Source of the DNA: an uncultured Eubacteriales bacterium
GTDB taxonomy: Bacteria > Bacillota > Clostridia > Christensenellales > Aristaeellaceae
DNA: 64,000 bases
Direction of reading: 5' to 3'
Assembly (NCBI GenBank): GCA_900315675.1
Contig: OMZY01000001.1
Coordinates: 1-64,000 of the forward strand
Numbering within the stretch: the first letter of the stretch is position 1; the number at the start of each line of letters is the position of its first letter. The notes beneath the pieces are model-generated. The model searched no databases, was not told the origin of the DNA, and was given only the letters and a program-made list of their open reading frames with translations. A program made the translations under genes and the position numbers. Shown piece by piece: positions 24,335 through 32,995 of this stretch.

Positions 24335-24850
24335 TCAGGCCAGCAGGGTCAGGAGTTTGCCGAGATTCTCCTTTACGGGCAGCGTGCCGTCTATCCGGAT
24401 CACGGGGCATTGTACGGTATCCAGCCACCGCGTCACATAATCATCCGGACGGGAGTCGGTCAGAGCATACCAGTTCTGCTCCGTTTCATACAGATCGCCG
24501 CCGGGAAGCACCCGGTTCCCGAATTTCTGATAAGAACGCTCCCGGACCCGGCGGCTCCGGATTTCCTTCGGCACCTCAATCAGAATCACGTGATCCAGGT
24601 AAGCAGGCAGTTTATCGCCGTAGTTTCCCTTTACCGCAGCAAACACAAAGCGGCGGTCCTGTTCGATGAGTTCCTCCAGGTGCCGGACGACCTCCTCCTC
24701 GCTCCGGGGCCCGGAGTAGAGATAGGAAGGGTCATCCTTCGGAAAGTATAAATCCTCATTATCGATGAAACGGTATCCCAGCTGATCGGCCAGCTGCCTG
24801 CCCAGGGTGCTTTTACCGCAGCCGTTGAGACCGCAGATCAGAATTCCCAC
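24335..24850 (-). CDS. P-loop kinase-like protein (shikimate/adenylate kinase fold)
   Basis: The 171-residue protein starts GILICGLNGCGKSTLGRQLADQLGYRFIDNEDLYF: a Walker A at 6-14 followed by the D-x-D-like acceptor region of shikimate/gluconate kinases. A lid-like segment IEVPKEIRSRRVRERSYQKFGNR carries several Arg residues. Similar proteins are annotated as AAA-family ATPases or adenylate kinase-like; the phosphate acceptor is not known. It has its own terminator and is followed by no gene on the same strand for 120 bases. Confidence 0.75.
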   Translation of the reverse strand: MGILICGLNGCGKSTLGRQLADQLGYRFIDNEDLYFPKDDPSYLYSGPRSEEEVVRHLEELIEQDRRFVFAAVKGNYGDKLPAYLDHVILIEVPKEIRSRRVRERSYQKFGNRVLPGGDLYETEQNWYALTDSRPDDYVTRWLDTVQCPVIRIDGTLPVKENLGKLLTLLA

Positions 24851-24888
24851 AGATATCGGTCCTCCATTCAGGTAAAGATGTCAGATGA

Positions 24889-26037
24889 TCAGTCGAGAGA
24901 GGCGTACATGGAAGCCATCAGCTTCGGGATGAAGCGGTAGTGTTCTCCCGGAAGGTTGGTGGTCAGGTACACGCAGGTGAGGTTTTCCTTCGGATCCACA
25001 CAGAACCAGTTGCCGAAGGCACCGTCCCAGCCCCATTCCCCGACGGAGCCGTTGACACCCGCCAGCTCGGGATTGGTCATGACGCGGACACCCAGGCCGT
25101 AGCCGTAACCCCGCTGGGTATCCCAGTTATCACCCTTCCGCTGCTCCGGCGTCAGGTGATCCGTGGAGATCAGATCGACGGTCTTCCGGCCCAGAATCCG
25201 GACACCGTCCAGCGTGCCGCCGTGAAGCAGCATCTGGGCAAAGCGGGAATAATCCTTTACCGTGGAGTACAGGCCGCCGCCTCCGCTTTCGAAAAACGGC
25301 TTTGAGGTGTTATATTCCCGTCTGTCCGGTTTCATATCCTCGTTGATATGGTACAGGGTGGCCACCCGGTCCAGTTTTTCGGCCGGGACATAAAAACCGG
25401 TATCGGTCATGCCGAGCGGATCAAAAATGTTTTCCTTCAGGTATTCTCCCAGGGTTTTGCCGGTCAGCACCTCCAGGACAACGCCCAGGATGTCAATGGA
25501 AAAACCGTACATCCATCTTTCACCCGGCTCAAAAGCAAGGGGCAGCTGCCCGACCAGGTTGGCATATTCCACAGAGCCGGGGAAGGGTTCACCGCTTTTC
25601 TCCCAGGCCTCCTCCTGTTCAGACCGGATCCGTCCCGCAGCAGTATCCTTCCAGCCATAGGGGACGCCGCTGGTCATGGTGAAAAGCTGACGAAGGGTTA
25701 CTTCGCCTTTGGCGTCCACAATTTCATAGGAACCGTCGGGCTTTTCCTTCGCGATCTTCGGATTTTTGAATCCCGGCAGGTATTTGCTGACGGGATCCCA
25801 GAGCTTGAAGAGCCCCTGTTCATAAAGCTGCATGACGCCGGCCACGGTGATGACTTTGGACATGGAAGCGATGGGGAAGATGGTGCTGTCGGATATTCTG
25901 ATTTTGTTTTCAATATTCGCATAGCCGAAATGCCCTTCGAAAAGGACTTCGTCGCCGCGCATAATCCGGGCGGAACAGCCGGCAATCTCGCCGGAGTCCA
26001 CGAAGCGGCTGAGGGTGTTCTGAATCAACTGCGCCAT
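24889..26037 (-). CDS. Serine hydrolase of the beta-lactamase class C fold
   Basis: The ATG at 26037 is favoured by AAAGGAGG 9 bases before it. The 382-residue protein has the nucleophile motif S58-M-S-K61 (FPIASMSKVITV), a second motif region around GERWMYGFSIDILG, where Tyr replaces the penicillinase Y-x-N, and a C-terminal WGWDGAFGNW. That pattern is closer to family VIII esterases and D-alanyl peptidase relatives than to true AmpC beta-lactamases. No signal peptide is seen, so it acts in the cytoplasm. A TATAAT lies on the minus strand at 26164-26169. Confidence 0.85.
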   Translation of the reverse strand: MAQLIQNTLSRFVDSGEIAGCSARIMRGDEVLFEGHFGYANIENKIRISDSTIFPIASMSKVITVAGVMQLYEQGLFKLWDPVSKYLPGFKNPKIAKEKPDGSYEIVDAKGEVTLRQLFTMTSGVPYGWKDTAAGRIRSEQEEAWEKSGEPFPGSVEYANLVGQLPLAFEPGERWMYGFSIDILGVVLEVLTGKTLGEYLKENIFDPLGMTDTGFYVPAEKLDRVATLYHINEDMKPDRREYNTSKPFFESGGGGLYSTVKDYSRFAQMLLHGGTLDGVRILGRKTVDLISTDHLTPEQRKGDNWDTQRGYGYGLGVRVMTNPELAGVNGSVGEWGWDGAFGNWFCVDPKENLTCVYLTTNLPGEHYRFIPKLMASMYASLD

Positions 26038-26228
26038 GTTTATACCTCCTTTAATGACCGTCATGCCCTGTTCCGGTTCATGCCGGCAACGGGGTGAACG
26101 TGAATGCTTATGAGAAAAACTTATGCTGCCAGCCTCCTGAATTCAGTTTCAGTCATTATCCGGATTATAACACAGGACACAGCAGCACAGGTGTTACAAA
26201 GATGTAAAAATGCAGGGAGACGGAAGAA

Positions 26229-26254
26229 AAGGAGACGGCAGACGCCGTCTCCTT
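26229..26254 (-). terminator. Terminator of the GNAT gene
   Basis: AAGGAGACGGC (26229-26239) pairs perfectly with GCCGTCTCCTT (26244-26254); on the minus strand a T-run follows. It lies just past the GNAT stop. Confidence 0.88.
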
Positions 26255-26257
26255 AAT

Positions 26258-26809
26258 TCATGACCTGTCCTGTTTCAGCATGGCGTAAAACACCAGATCA
26301 AACAGGCCCTGATTGTTTTTGCCGGCCTGGCGGAGGACACCTTCCTTCCGCATTCCGACCTTCTCCATGACCCGGCCGGAATTCGGGTTGCGGACATCGT
26401 GGCCGGCTTCGATCCGGTTCACGCTGACCCGGTCGAACAGGAAATCCATGACCGCTTTCAGGGCCTCGGGCGCGTACCCCTTGCCCCACCAGGCGTTGCC
26501 GACGGCATAGGTGACCTCCATACATTCCGTCAGCTCATGGACTGTGGGTGCGGCGACGGTGCCGATGACTTCATTGGTTTCCTTCAGGATGATTGCCCAG
26601 CAGTAGCGGGCAGGATTTTCATACCGGCGGATAAAATCCGCAAGCAGGGTTTCGGTTTCCGTGGGTGTTTCATGGGTTTTCCAGGTCAGGTAAGTGCTGA
26701 CCCGGGGATCCGAACAGACATTCCGGAAGAAGGCCGGAGCGTCGGAAGATTCAAATCTCCTCAGAACAAGCCGGGCTGTTTCCAGCGGAACTGTGCCGCA
26801 GTGATTCAT
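26258..26809 (-). CDS. GNAT acetyltransferase, RimJ/RimL-like
   Basis: I take the ATG at 26809, 8 bases after GGAGGGAG; a TTG two codons upstream is less likely. The 183-residue protein starts TARLVLRRFESSDAPAFFRNV and has the family motifs TYAVGNAWWGKGYAPEALKAVMDFLF and NPNSGRVMEKVGMRKEGVLRQ, marks of the Acetyltransf_3 (RimJ/RimL) group that acetylates N-termini or small molecules. Substrate unknown. Confidence 0.85.
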   Translation of the reverse strand: MNHCGTVPLETARLVLRRFESSDAPAFFRNVCSDPRVSTYLTWKTHETPTETETLLADFIRRYENPARYCWAIILKETNEVIGTVAAPTVHELTECMEVTYAVGNAWWGKGYAPEALKAVMDFLFDRVSVNRIEAGHDVRNPNSGRVMEKVGMRKEGVLRQAGKNNQGLFDLVFYAMLKQDRS

Positions 26810-26883
26810 GAACAACTCCCTCCGTTTCCGTCTGCTATCGGGGAAAGTATATCATGAAACGGAGAAACATTTGAAGGGCATTG

Positions 26884-27159
26884 TCAGCACCGGGCATACT
26901 TACGGGCGTCCTTTTTCAGGGTAACAGCAAACCAGCCGATGGCTTCCAGGGCCATCAGGGCCAGGACAACGGGACTGACGAGCGCCTGGAAAAAGGTGAG
27001 GCTTGTATCGATTGACGCGCAGGTTACCCCGTATACCAGCCAGCTGAGGAGTACAGAGACCGCGGCCAGCATCGCGATCCTGAACGGGCGCTTCCGCTTC
27101 CTGCAGGTGATGGTGATTCTTTCCTCTTTGATCGGATGGATTCCAGCAACCATTTCCAT
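26884..27159 (-). CDS. Small membrane protein of unknown function
   Basis: A 91-residue protein with a basic N-terminus (CRKRKRPFRIAML) and two hydrophobic segments at about 30-48 and 58-80, ending in a Lys/Arg tail. No family is recognised. AGGAGGTAG precedes the ATG, and the gene is divergent from the DUF5058 operon. Positive-inside topology suggests both ends are in the cytoplasm. Confidence 0.55.
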   Translation of the reverse strand: MEMVAGIHPIKEERITITCRKRKRPFRIAMLAAVSVLLSWLVYGVTCASIDTSLTFFQALVSPVVLALMALEAIGWFAVTLKKDARKYARC

Positions 27160-27259
27160 AGTTTCTACCTCCTGTGAGGGTGTTGGCGTGTTATTTCCGA
27201 CCCCTGCCGGCCGGCCATAAGAATATACGAAGCAGGGACAGGGGATGGCAGTTCAATTC

Positions 27260-27288
27260 TTGAAGCCGGGACAGGGATGTACTATAAT
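27260..27288 (+). promoter_or_regulatory. Promoter of the DUF5058-M20 operon
   Basis: TTGAAG (27260-27265) and TATAAT (27283-27288) with a 17-base spacer, 45 bases before the first gene. Confidence 0.8.
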
Positions 27289-27332
27289 TCATCTGACGCC
27301 GGGTATTCCGGAGGAAACAGGAGGATATGCAT

Positions 27333-28082
27333 ATGAGCGTTCTGGAGCAGCTGAACGGCGGAGGGGTGTATCTCATCTGCGGTTCCATCGTGGCGTTTAT
27401 CGCTGTGGTCTGTGTGATTTTTATGGTCCGCGCCTGGCGGGCGGGCAAAGCCCTGGGCATGGACGTGACCCGGATGAAGCGGGCAGTGACGGCCAGCGCG
27501 ACCTTTTCCGTGCTGCCCAGCGTGGGTATCCTGCTGGGAGTGCTGGCGCTGAGCGGCAGCCTGGGCGTACCGTGGCCGTGGCTGCGGCTGTCGGTGATCG
27601 GCGCGCTGCATTATGAGACCCAGGTGGCGGACGCGGCGGCGGAACAGCTGGGCGTTTCCCTGGGATCCGGACAGATGACGGCACAGGCATTCCCGACGAT
27701 TGCCCTGCTGATGAGCATCTGCATCATGTGGGGAATGATCCTCTCCACCCTTTTCAACAAGAAATACCTGCACCGGCTGCAGCAGGGCGGGAAGAAGGAA
27801 ACCCGCACGGGCGGCGGCTTCGGCGACAGGGCGATGGCCGCCATGTTCATCGGTATGGTCAGCGCCTATATCGGAAGCTATGTCGGCGGATGGATTTCCG
27901 GCGGCGGGCTGTTCTCCTTCTCCGGCAACTGGACGCCGCTGGCAGTGGTGGCCGCGGCAGCGCTGGCAATGGCTGTGTTCACCTACTTCTCCGAGAAGAA
28001 GGGGATGGCCTGGCTGGATAACTTCTCCATCGCGGGCAGCATGCTGATCGGCATGCTGGCGGCGGTGCTGATCGGCCATTGA
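27333..28082 (+). CDS. DUF5058-family membrane protein
   Basis: The second ATG (27333) is preferred since AGGAGG lies only 2 bases from the first. The 249-residue protein has six to seven membrane helices; words such as FSVLPSVGILLGVLALSGSLGVPWPWLRLSVIGALHYE and AFPTIALLMSICIMWGMI fit what is filed as DUF5058. It is followed after 17 bases by another membrane protein and then an M20 peptidase, all in one direction. I infer that the two membrane proteins form a transporter feeding the peptidase; the family has no proven function. Confidence 0.7.
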   Translation: MSVLEQLNGGGVYLICGSIVAFIAVVCVIFMVRAWRAGKALGMDVTRMKRAVTASATFSVLPSVGILLGVLALSGSLGVPWPWLRLSVIGALHYETQVADAAAEQLGVSLGSGQMTAQAFPTIALLMSICIMWGMILSTLFNKKYLHRLQQGGKKETRTGGGFGDRAMAAMFIGMVSAYIGSYVGGWISGGGLFSFSGNWTPLAVVAAAALAMAVFTYFSEKKGMAWLDNFSIAGSMLIGMLAAVLIGH

Positions 28083-28099
28083 GAGGGGAGTGAGCGGAA

Positions 28100-28786
28100 A
28101 TGGAAAAACAGAAGAATTATGAAGCTTACCTGAAATCCACCCACAGGCTGGGACGGATTGTTTCTGTCATTACGCTGATCCTGCTGGTGGGCGCACCGTT
28201 CCTGATTGGTACGCTCCTGGGCGCGGGACCGGATCTGGGCGCGGTGGCCCGGGGCTTCCTGTCCGTGGGCCTGGTCTGGACAGTTTCCAGCGTGGTGGAG
28301 TTCCTGGTTTATACGCCCATGCTGGGCGCGGGCGGAAGCTACCTGGCCTTTATTACCGGCAACCTGATCAACATGAAGATCCCCTGCGCCATGAACGCGA
28401 AGGAACTGGTTGACGCCAAGTCCGGCACGGCGGAAAACGAGGTGATCGCCACCCTGTCCATTGCCACCTCCGCGCTGGTGACGATTGTGGTGCTGGCCCT
28501 GGGCGTGGTGCTGCTGATCCCGCTGCAGCCTGTGCTGCAGAGCCCGGTGCTGGCTCCGGCGTTTGCCAACGTGGTGCCCGCCCTGTTCGGCGCCATGGCC
28601 TATAAGTATTACCGGAAGGATCCGCTGCTGGCGCTGATTCCGCTGACAGTGATGATCATCCTGTTTACGCTGGTGCCGTCCCTGACTTCTTCCACCAGCT
28701 TCATGATTATTCCCGCGGGCGCGCTGGCGATCGGCCTGGCCTGGATGAAATACCGCCGGGAGATGAAGGGAGCAGCAGACAAATGA
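28100..28786 (+). CDS. Membrane protein, partner of the DUF5058 protein
   Basis: A 228-residue protein with about six hydrophobic segments. The central part GAGGSYLAFITGNLINMKIPCAMNA resembles segments of transporters that bind small molecules, with glycine-rich breaks. It begins 17 bases after the DUF5058 gene and overlaps the peptidase by 4 bases (ATGA). I do not recognise a named family. Both membrane proteins are about the same size and could form a heteromer; this is inference from order and spacing. Confidence 0.6.
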   Translation: MEKQKNYEAYLKSTHRLGRIVSVITLILLVGAPFLIGTLLGAGPDLGAVARGFLSVGLVWTVSSVVEFLVYTPMLGAGGSYLAFITGNLINMKIPCAMNAKELVDAKSGTAENEVIATLSIATSALVTIVVLALGVVLLIPLQPVLQSPVLAPAFANVVPALFGAMAYKYYRKDPLLALIPLTVMIILFTLVPSLTSSTSFMIIPAGALAIGLAWMKYRREMKGAADK

Positions 28787-30225
28787 TCGTGCTGTGGGTG
28801 ATCCTGGGCTGTATCGGTCTGGTTCTGCTTCTGCTGCTGGCGGCGGTGATCCGGACATTGCTGATTCCGGGGAAACAGTCCACGTACCGGCCGGATCCCG
28901 ATCCGGAGGAAGCGGAGGCCTGCGCCCGGAAGCTGGCGGCTATGGTACGGTATGAAACGGTTTCCGTGCCGGGCGAGAATCAGCAGGAGAAGTTCCTGGG
29001 TTTCCACAAGGTGCTGGAGGAGCTGTTTCCCCTGGTACACCGGGAACTGGAAAAAACGGAGATTGACGGCAACCTGCTGTTTTACTGGAAAGGAAAACAC
29101 AATGACCGGCCGCTGGTCCTGATGAGCCATCAGGACGTGGTGCCCGCGGAGGGCAAGTGGGAGCATGAACCCTTCTCCGGGGATATCGCGGACGGAAAGG
29201 TCTGGGGCCGGGGAGCCTCAGACACGAAGTGTTCCGTGATGGCCTTCTTCCAGGCGGCGGAAGAGCTGCTGGCGGAGGGATATGTTCCGGAACAGGATGT
29301 TTACCTGTCCTCCTCCTGCACAGAGGAATGGGGCGGGGACGGATGCCCGAAGCTGGTGGCGGAACTGGAAAGACGGGGAGTGAAGCCCTGGCTGGTCTGC
29401 GATGAGGGCGGCGGAATTATTACCGACCCGATCGGCGGTATCCACGGAAACTTCGCCATGGTAGGCGTATTTGAAAAAGGAAAGGCGGATGTCCGCTTTA
29501 CCGCCACCTCCGGCGGCGGACACGCCAGTGCACCACCGGTCCATTCCCCGGTGGCGAGGCTGGCCGCGTTTGTGAATGAGATTGAAACGCATACGGTTTT
29601 CAAACGGAAACTGCCGAAGGAAGTGGCGGCCATGTTTGAAACGCTGGCACCCTATGCGGGTTTTCCGCTGAAACTGGTGTTTACCAACCTGTGGCTGTTC
29701 CGGCCGGTGCTGCTGAAGGTACTGCCGGCGATCAGTTCCCAGGCGGGGGCTATGATCCGCACCACCATGGCATTCACCATGATGAGCGGATCGGACGCCT
29801 GCAACGTGCTGCCCCAGGAGGCCAGTGTTTCCGCCAATATGCGGTTTATCCCGCATCAGGGCATGGAAGAAAGCCTCGGCATCGTGCGGAAACTGGCAGA
29901 GAAGCACGGACTGAACATGGAAGTGCTGTCCGCCAACGACTATACAGAACCGGTGGATATTCACGGGGAAGCCTTTGAGGCGGTGCAACGGGTGATTGCC
30001 AGGACCTTCCCGGGCTGTGCCGGAAGTCCCTATGTGATGACCGGGGCGACGGATTCCCGGTTTTATCAGAAGATCTGTGACAACGTGGTGCGCTTCGCAC
30101 CGGTGATCTACGGACCGGAACAGATGAAGGGCATGCACGGCGTGAACGAGAATATTGAGTATAACTGCCTGCCGGGAGCCGTTCGTTTTTATCGAAATCT
30201 TATTCAGGATTTCGATAAAAAATGA
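28783..30225 (+). CDS. M20-family metallopeptidase with N-terminal membrane anchor
   Basis: The 480-residue protein has an N-terminal membrane helix (about 3-27) and an M20 dizinc peptidase domain. Zinc ligands and catalytic residues can be placed: His116 and Asp118 in LMSHQDVVPA, Asp147 in WGRGASDTK, Glu181/Glu182 in SCTEEWGG, an Asp in VCDEGGG and a His in GMHGVNEN. The lid domain carries SGGGHASAPP. The layout is close to PM20D1/carboxypeptidase S-like enzymes, which hydrolyse or form N-acyl amino acids and dipeptides. Its last 13 codons and stop form a 14-bp hairpin and the first unit of a repeat array (30186-30390). Confidence 0.88.
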   Translation: MIVLWVILGCIGLVLLLLLAAVIRTLLIPGKQSTYRPDPDPEEAEACARKLAAMVRYETVSVPGENQQEKFLGFHKVLEELFPLVHRELEKTEIDGNLLFYWKGKHNDRPLVLMSHQDVVPAEGKWEHEPFSGDIADGKVWGRGASDTKCSVMAFFQAAEELLAEGYVPEQDVYLSSSCTEEWGGDGCPKLVAELERRGVKPWLVCDEGGGIITDPIGGIHGNFAMVGVFEKGKADVRFTATSGGGHASAPPVHSPVARLAAFVNEIETHTVFKRKLPKEVAAMFETLAPYAGFPLKLVFTNLWLFRPVLLKVLPAISSQAGAMIRTTMAFTMMSGSDACNVLPQEASVSANMRFIPHQGMEESLGIVRKLAEKHGLNMEVLSANDYTEPVDIHGEAFEAVQRVIARTFPGCAGSPYVMTGATDSRFYQKICDNVVRFAPVIYGPEQMKGMHGVNENIEYNCLPGAVRFYRNLIQDFDKK

Positions 30226-30390
30226 ATTATTGAACAGCAAAGCTGTTCAATATGAAATAAATCTGCTGCGCAGATTTGTGAATTATTCTGCTGCGCAGAA
30301 TATGAATTATTGAACGGCGGAGCCGTTCAATGTGAGAGCAACCGTACCGGCTGCTGAAAATGCAAATTGTTTTGCACAATATGATAATTG
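30186..30390. repeat. Hairpin array A with 7-base separators
   Basis: Six hairpins in series: 30186-30221 (14-bp arms, inside the M20 gene end), 30229-30251 (10 bp, loop AAA), 30259-30277 (8 bp, loop TGC), 30285-30301 (7 bp, loop TGC), 30309-30331 (10 bp, loop GGA) and 30366-30380 (5 bp). Units ATGAATT, ATGAAAT, GTGAATT, ATGAATT, GTGAGAG separate the first five. Each inner stem begins ATT or AAT and ends with its complement. Confidence 0.93.
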
Positions 30391-30417
30391 CAACAGATCC
30401 GGACAATGTGGTATGAT
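30388..30417 (+). promoter_or_regulatory. Promoter of the SH3-like protein gene
   Basis: TTGCAA (30388-30393) and TATGAT (30412-30417), 18-base spacer, just after array A. Confidence 0.65.
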
Positions 30418-30447
30418 GGCAGGGACAAGACAAGGAGGAATAAAAAG

Positions 30448-31356
30448 ATGAAGCATAACGGACTGTTTAACAGGCTGAGCGCCATCGTGCTGGCGCTGAC
30501 GCTGATTGTTTCCTGCGGGTGCGCACTGGCGGAAGACAGTTCCTCCTGTCCGGCTGCGGAGTCGGAAACAGTGGCAGCGCTGCTGAAGGTGCCGGATTTC
30601 AAGTTCTTTGTACGGGAGAAGGGAATCGGCAAGGGATCCTGCCCGGTGTACACAGCTCCGTCCGAGGAGTCCATCCGACTGTCTGAAGGCAACGCCTCAT
30701 GCAGCGTGGAGACGGAAATCAGCGTGGGCGGTTTTGAAAACGACTGGCTGATGGTCCGCTATGAGATTAAGGATAAGAAGGCCCGGGTAGGATATATTCC
30801 GCCGGAATACAGCAAGAAACTGAAAGCCAAGGCCAATGCCTCCAAACTGGCTTTTGTGAGCATTCCCCTGAAGCTGGGAGAGAAAATTGATATCACGGAC
30901 AACCCGCGGTCCAATACCACACCTTTCGGAACACTGCCGAAAGGAACGGAGATTACCGTGCTGGGCAAGTATACCTATACCGGGAACTGGTGGTATGTGG
31001 AGACCACGCTGAACGAAAAGCTGACCCGCGGATTTATCAACAGGGAAGCGGCCGTGCTGCGGGTGGACGGAAAAACCTATGACGGTATTGAGGCGCTGGG
31101 TTTCCCGGCGGTTTCCCCGATGAATACCGAAAAGATCGGGATGATCACTGTCCGGGGCAGCGAGGATGACGCGATGATCGTGCGGAAACACTCCAATACG
31201 AGCGCGACGATGGTGGCCCGGGTTTACGGCGGAGAGACCTATCCCTGCTACGGAGAGGAAATGGGCGGCAACGACAGGCCCTGGTATTATATCTGGGTGG
31301 ACGGCGTATGGGGCTGGTTCTCCTCCGGCATATCAACGTTCAGCGCGGACGAATGA
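30448..31356 (+). CDS. Secreted protein with SH3-like domains
   Basis: The ATG at 30448 follows AAGGAGG by about 9 bases; the 302-residue product starts [27 protein letters not shown], a signal peptide that may also be read as a lipobox (VSCGC). Mature segments [28 protein letters not shown] and [31 protein letters not shown] (split here) look like three bacterial SH3-type domains, each with a W-x-x-V/I core (WLMVRY, WWYVET, WYYIWV). Such domains bind peptidoglycan. No catalytic domain is visible, so a wall-binding or sensor role is possible. Confidence 0.72.
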   Translation: MKHNGLFNRLSAIVLALTLIVSCGCALAEDSSSCPAAESETVAALLKVPDFKFFVREKGIGKGSCPVYTAPSEESIRLSEGNASCSVETEISVGGFENDWLMVRYEIKDKKARVGYIPPEYSKKLKAKANASKLAFVSIPLKLGEKIDITDNPRSNTTPFGTLPKGTEITVLGKYTYTGNWWYVETTLNEKLTRGFINREAAVLRVDGKTYDGIEALGFPAVSPMNTEKIGMITVRGSEDDAMIVRKHSNTSATMVARVYGGETYPCYGEEMGGNDRPWYYIWVDGVWGWFSSGISTFSADE

Positions 31357-31378
31357 ATTTCATACAGAAAAGGCACAG

Positions 31379-31406
31379 GCAGCAGGCGATCCGCCTGCTG
31401 CTTTTT
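31379..31406 (+). terminator. Intrinsic terminator
   Basis: GCAGCAGGCG (31379-31388) pairs perfectly with CGCCTGCTGC (31392-31401) over ATC, then five T. Ends the SH3-like gene; the -35 of the next promoter starts 2 bases later. Confidence 0.9.
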
Positions 31407-31407
31407 A

Positions 31408-31436
31408 TTGAAGCGGGTGCTGTTTTTGGGTATAAT
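31408..31436 (+). promoter_or_regulatory. Promoter of fumC
   Basis: TTGAAG (31408-31413) and TATAAT (31431-31436) with a 17-base spacer, 37 bases before the ATG. Confidence 0.82.
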
Positions 31437-31472
31437 GGCAAGGACGTCAGAAACGCGGAGGATGTGACAGCG

Positions 31473-32846
31473 ATGACATACAGAACAGAGCATGATTCCA
31501 TGGGCGAAGTCAGAGTTCCGGCAGACCGGTACTGGGGAGCCCAGACGGAACGGAGCCGGAATAATTTCCCGATCGGCGCGGGGCATGAAAACATGCCGGA
31601 GGAAATCATCCGGGCGTTTGCCGTGCTGAAAATGGCGGCGGCGCTGGCCAACCGGGAGCTGAAACCGGAGAAGATGACCGAAAAGAAATGCGAAGCAATC
31701 TGCCGGTCCGCGGATGAAATCCTTGACGGGAAGCTGAACGATCATTTTCCGCTGGTGGTATGGCAGACCGGATCCGGAACCCAGAGCAACATGAACATGA
31801 ACGAAGTCATCGCGAACCGGGGCAATGAGATCGCGGGAGAAAAGCTGCTGCACCCCAACGATGACGTGAATATGAGCCAGTCCTCCAACGACACTTTCCC
31901 CACGGCAATGCATATTGCCGCGGCAGAAGCCGTGGAGCGGACGATCGGCGCCCTGACGCGGCTGGAGCAGGAACTGATCCGGCTGGAGAAGGAAAACGCG
32001 AACGTGCTCAAATGCGGACGCACCCACCTGCAGGACGCGACGCCGATTCTGTTCGGCCAGGAAATCTCCGGATGGCGCGCCAGCCTGGAAAAAGACGAGG
32101 AGCTGCTGCGGATGGCGGAAAAGCCCCTGCTGGCACTGGCCCTGGGCGGCACGGCCGTCGGGACCGGACTGAATGCGCCGGCGGGTTTTGATACCCTGTC
32201 CGCGGCGAAGATCGCGGAGAAAACCGGCCTGCCTTTTGTGACAGCGGAGAACAAGTTCCATGCCCTGACCTCCAGGGACGAGATGGTGTTTGCGCACGGC
32301 GCGCTGAAGGCGCTGGCGGCGGACCTGATGAAGATTGCCAACGATATCCGGTGGCTGGCCAGCGGACCGCGGCTGGGCCTGGGAGAGATCACGATTCCGG
32401 AGAATGAGCCCGGATCCTCCATCATGCCCGGCAAGGTGAACCCCACCCAGTGCGAGCAGGTGACCATGGTGGCGGCCCAGGTAATGGGCAACGACGTGAC
32501 GGTTGGCATTGCCGCCAGCCAGGGCAATTTCGAACTGAACGTGTTTATGCCGGTGTGCGCCTATAACTTCCTGCAGAGCGCACGGCTGCTGGCCGAGAGC
32601 ATGGACTCCTTCAAGGAACGGTGCGTGAGCGGGATCCAGGCGAACCGGGAAAAGATGCAGGAAAATGTGGAACGTTCCCTGATGCTGGTGACGGCGCTTT
32701 CACCGAAGATCGGCTATGAGAACGCGGCCAAAACCGCCCAGAAGGCGCACCGGGACGGAACCAGCCTGAAGGAAGCGTGCGTGGCGCTGGGATTCCTGAC
32801 GGCGGAAGAGTTTGATGAGGCGTACCACCCGGAGGAAATGGTATAA
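31473..32846 (+). CDS. fumC: Class II fumarate hydratase
   Basis: FumC interconverts fumarate and malate. The 457-residue protein is full length; the ATG at 31473 follows GGAGG and gives the start [26 protein letters not shown]. Family motifs include [27 protein letters not shown] and the signature [16 protein letters not shown] with its catalytic Ser. It has its own promoter. The stop codon lies within the left arm of the first hairpin of array B (32840-32849). Confidence 0.95.
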   Translation: MTYRTEHDSMGEVRVPADRYWGAQTERSRNNFPIGAGHENMPEEIIRAFAVLKMAAALANRELKPEKMTEKKCEAICRSADEILDGKLNDHFPLVVWQTGSGTQSNMNMNEVIANRGNEIAGEKLLHPNDDVNMSQSSNDTFPTAMHIAAAEAVERTIGALTRLEQELIRLEKENANVLKCGRTHLQDATPILFGQEISGWRASLEKDEELLRMAEKPLLALALGGTAVGTGLNAPAGFDTLSAAKIAEKTGLPFVTAENKFHALTSRDEMVFAHGALKALAADLMKIANDIRWLASGPRLGLGEITIPENEPGSSIMPGKVNPTQCEQVTMVAAQVMGNDVTVGIAASQGNFELNVFMPVCAYNFLQSARLLAESMDSFKERCVSGIQANREKMQENVERSLMLVTALSPKIGYENAAKTAQKAHRDGTSLKEACVALGFLTAEEFDEAYHPEEMV

Positions 32847-32980
32847 GACTGTTCGGAATGAGCCGTCTTATACCAATGAATTATTTGCCTGCGGCAAATA
32901 TGAATTATCGCTTCGCGATATGAATTATTGAACAGCGGAGCTGTCCAATATGAAATAACCGGCTGCGCCGAATGTGAATT
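32840..32980. repeat. Hairpin array B with 7-base separators
   Basis: Hairpins: GGTATAAGAC/GTCTTATACC (32840-32874, over the fumC stop), ATTTGCC-TGC-GGCAAAT (32883-32899), ATCGC-TTC-GCGAT (32907-32919), ATTGAACAGC-GGA-GCTGTCCAAT (32927-32949, one mismatch), and a decayed CGGC-TGC-GCCG (32960-32970). Separators ATGAATT, ATGAATT, ATGAATT, ATGAAAT, GTGAATT. The fourth hairpin is nearly the same as the second of array A. Confidence 0.92.
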
Positions 32981-32995
32981 AACAGGAGTAACTGA

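Noticed and set aside
24889..26037. Class C beta-lactamase giving resistance
   Set aside because: The Y-x-N motif is absent and there is no signal peptide; an esterase or peptidase role is more likely.
30186..30390. CRISPR array
   Set aside because: The constant part is only 7 bases and the variable parts are self-complementary hairpins of different lengths; no cas genes are near.
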